NCBI GenBank assembly: GCA_902788095.1
Contig: CADAIT010000001.1
Span: forward strand, 62,001 to 126,000
DNA from: an uncultured Bacteroidia bacterium
GTDB lineage: Bacteria; Bacteroidota; Bacteroidia; Bacteroidales; UBA932
Reading direction: 5' to 3'
DNA length: 64,000 nt
The translations under genes were made by a program, and so were the position numbers. Below are positions 63,011 through 64,000 of this stretch, piece by piece; position 1 is the stretch's first letter; every line of letters begins with the position of its first letter. A model generated the notes under the pieces. The model worked only from the letters and a program-made list of their open reading frames with translations. It was not told the origin of the DNA and searched no databases.

Positions 63011-64000
63011 ATGGCAGAAATCAGATTATCGAAACTTATCAAACAATTCAACATCGGGCTGGACACCCTGGTGGAGTTCCTCAATTCCAAAGGCGCCGGC
63101 ATCGAAGACGCCAATCCGAACCTGAAAATTTCCGACGAATACATGCCGGAACTGCACAAGAAGTTCGGCAAGGACTTGGAACTGAAGGAACAGGCGGAGA
63201 AAGTGGACGTAAAACTCACCGAAATCCTGGACAAGGCATCCAGGAAGCAGGAGGAGGAAGAAGACGAGTTCGAGCCCGAACGGATAACGGTCATCAAGAG
63301 CAACAACCTGTCCCGCACCGTGGTGGCGGAACCGGAACCCGTGGCCGAACCCGAGCCGGAGCCCGTCGTGGAACCGGAACCCGTGGCCGAACCCGAGCCG
63401 GAACCCGTCGTGGAACCGGAACCCGTGGCCGAGCCCGAACCGGAGCCGGACCCCATAGCGGAACCGGAACCCGAACCCGTGGAAGAGCCTGAACCGGAGC
63501 CTGTCGCCGAACCTGTCGCGGAAGCTGTCGCCGAGCCCGAACCGGCAGCAGAAATTGAACCCGTAGCCGAGCCGGAATCCGCCCCGACCCCAGCGGAAAC
63601 CCCTGCGGCCCAGGAAGGTGCTGCTCCTTTCAAGGTGCTGGGCAAGATAGACCTGTCCAAATTCGACCCCAAACGCACCAAAAAGCGCGAGCGCATCAAG
63701 AGCAGCGGCTCCCAGAAAGTGGACGTTACCAAGGTTCAGGCCGAAAAAGCGCCCAAGAAGAAGGAAGAAAACAAGAAAGCCAAGTCCGGCAAGAAGGGCG
63801 ACCGCTTCAAACCTGCCATGACAGAAGCCGAGCAGGAAGAAATGCAGAAGGAGATTCAGAAGCAGGTGAAGGAAACCTACGCCCGCATGAACGAGAACAA
63901 GAACAATTTCGGCGCCAAGCACCGCAAGGAAAAGCGCGAAATTGCCGCCATCCGTTCGCAGGAAGAGATGGAAGCCGCCGCCGCGGAGAACAAAATCCTG
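63011..64000 (+). CDS. infB: Translation initiation factor IF-2 (3' end cut by window edge)
   Basis: The first 330 codons are present. The N-terminal IF2 subdomain [20 protein letters not shown] and [16 protein letters not shown] is followed by a long Glu/Pro linker (about 107-195) and a charged Lys-rich segment ([19 protein letters not shown]). The GTPase domain lies beyond the edge. IF-2 brings initiator tRNA to the ribosome. It follows nusA by 24 nt in the usual rimP-nusA-infB order. Confidence 0.93.
   Translation, partial: MAEIRLSKLIKQFNIGLDTLVEFLNSKGAGIEDANPNLKISDEYMPELHKKFGKDLELKEQAEKVDVKLTEILDKASRKQEEEEDEFEPERITVIKSNNLSRTVVAEPEPVAEPEPEPVVEPEPVAEPEPEPVVEPEPVAEPEPEPDPIAEPEPEPVEEPEPEPVAEPVAEAVAEPEPAAEIEPVAEPESAPTPAETPAAQEGAAPFKVLGKIDLSKFDPKRTKKRERIKSSGSQKVDVTKVQAEKAPKKKEENKKAKSGKKGDRFKPAMTEAEQEEMQKEIQKQVKETYARMNENKNNFGAKHRKEKREIAAIRSQEEMEAAAAENKIL
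63329..63454 (+). repeat. 42-bp tandem repeat in the infB linker
   Basis: Units start at 63329, 63371 and 63413. The first two are nearly identical and the third is degenerate. Each encodes a variant of [14 protein letters not shown]. Such repeats can change copy number without shifting frame. Confidence 0.8.

Overview
The window is a stretch of a Bacteroidales-type chromosome (phylum Bacteroidota), GC-rich and almost fully coding. The evidence is two SusC/SusD pairs, a FecI/FecR-type sigma and anti-sigma pair wired to a SusC with an STN domain, many fimbrillin-like and GLUG-repeat lipoproteins, a DUF3078 protein, an archaeal/eukaryotic-type prolyl-tRNA synthetase, and repeated Bacteroidota promoter boxes (TTTG-N19-22-TAnnTTTG). 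The species cannot be named from the sequence; an uncultured gut or rumen lineage is plausible.

Region 1 (1-20023, all leftward) reads as one long operon. It starts at a strong promoter (19993-20023) and runs: GDPD phosphodiesterase lipoprotein, a 1377-aa fimbrillin/GLUG/SGNH/GLUG lipoprotein, a fimbrillin/EEP-phosphatase lipoprotein, a 52-aa peptide, a GLUG lipoprotein, a 45-aa peptide, a GLUG lipoprotein, SusC, SusD, and a BACON/GLUG lipoprotein cut by the window edge.

Region 2 (20121-28033) is mostly housekeeping: a CYTH protein and nadD (leftward), gmk and fba (rightward), a copA-like ATPase that lacks its nucleotide-binding domain, trpS, and a small FNT-family channel.

Region 3 (26771-47013, leftward) is a second polysaccharide-utilisation-like locus: ECF sigma, FecR, SusC (with STN), SusD, a phosphodiester glycosidase (NAGPA family), two TIG/NHL proteins, an EEP phosphodiesterase, a fimbrillin/NHL/EEP fusion, a 51-aa peptide, a fimbrillin/NHL lipoprotein, then after a terminator an SGNH esterase, a GH3 beta-glucosidase and an OPA-type organophosphate antiporter. 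Both loci are rich in phosphodiester-cleaving families and share a closely related EEP domain. This suggests substrates containing phosphodiester-linked sugar or glycerol, with the OPA carrier importing a phosphorylated product.

Region 4 (47036-64000) is again core genome: dnaK, an OmpP1/FadL-like outer-membrane protein, a Ser/Gly/Arg-rich lipoprotein, proS, a DUF3078 protein, tilS (whose middle is replaced in frame by palindromic repeat DNA), gpmI, lpxD-lpxC-lpxA, a WbqC-family gene, and rimP-nusA-infB (infB cut by the edge). LpxC lacks the FabZ half usual in this phylum. The most unusual observations are the small-peptide/fimbrillin-lipoprotein modules, the phosphodiester theme, the repeat-invaded tilS, the N-domain-less copper ATPase, and terminator-like hairpins in the gpmI and rimP leaders. 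No tRNA, rRNA, CRISPR array or transposase was seen.
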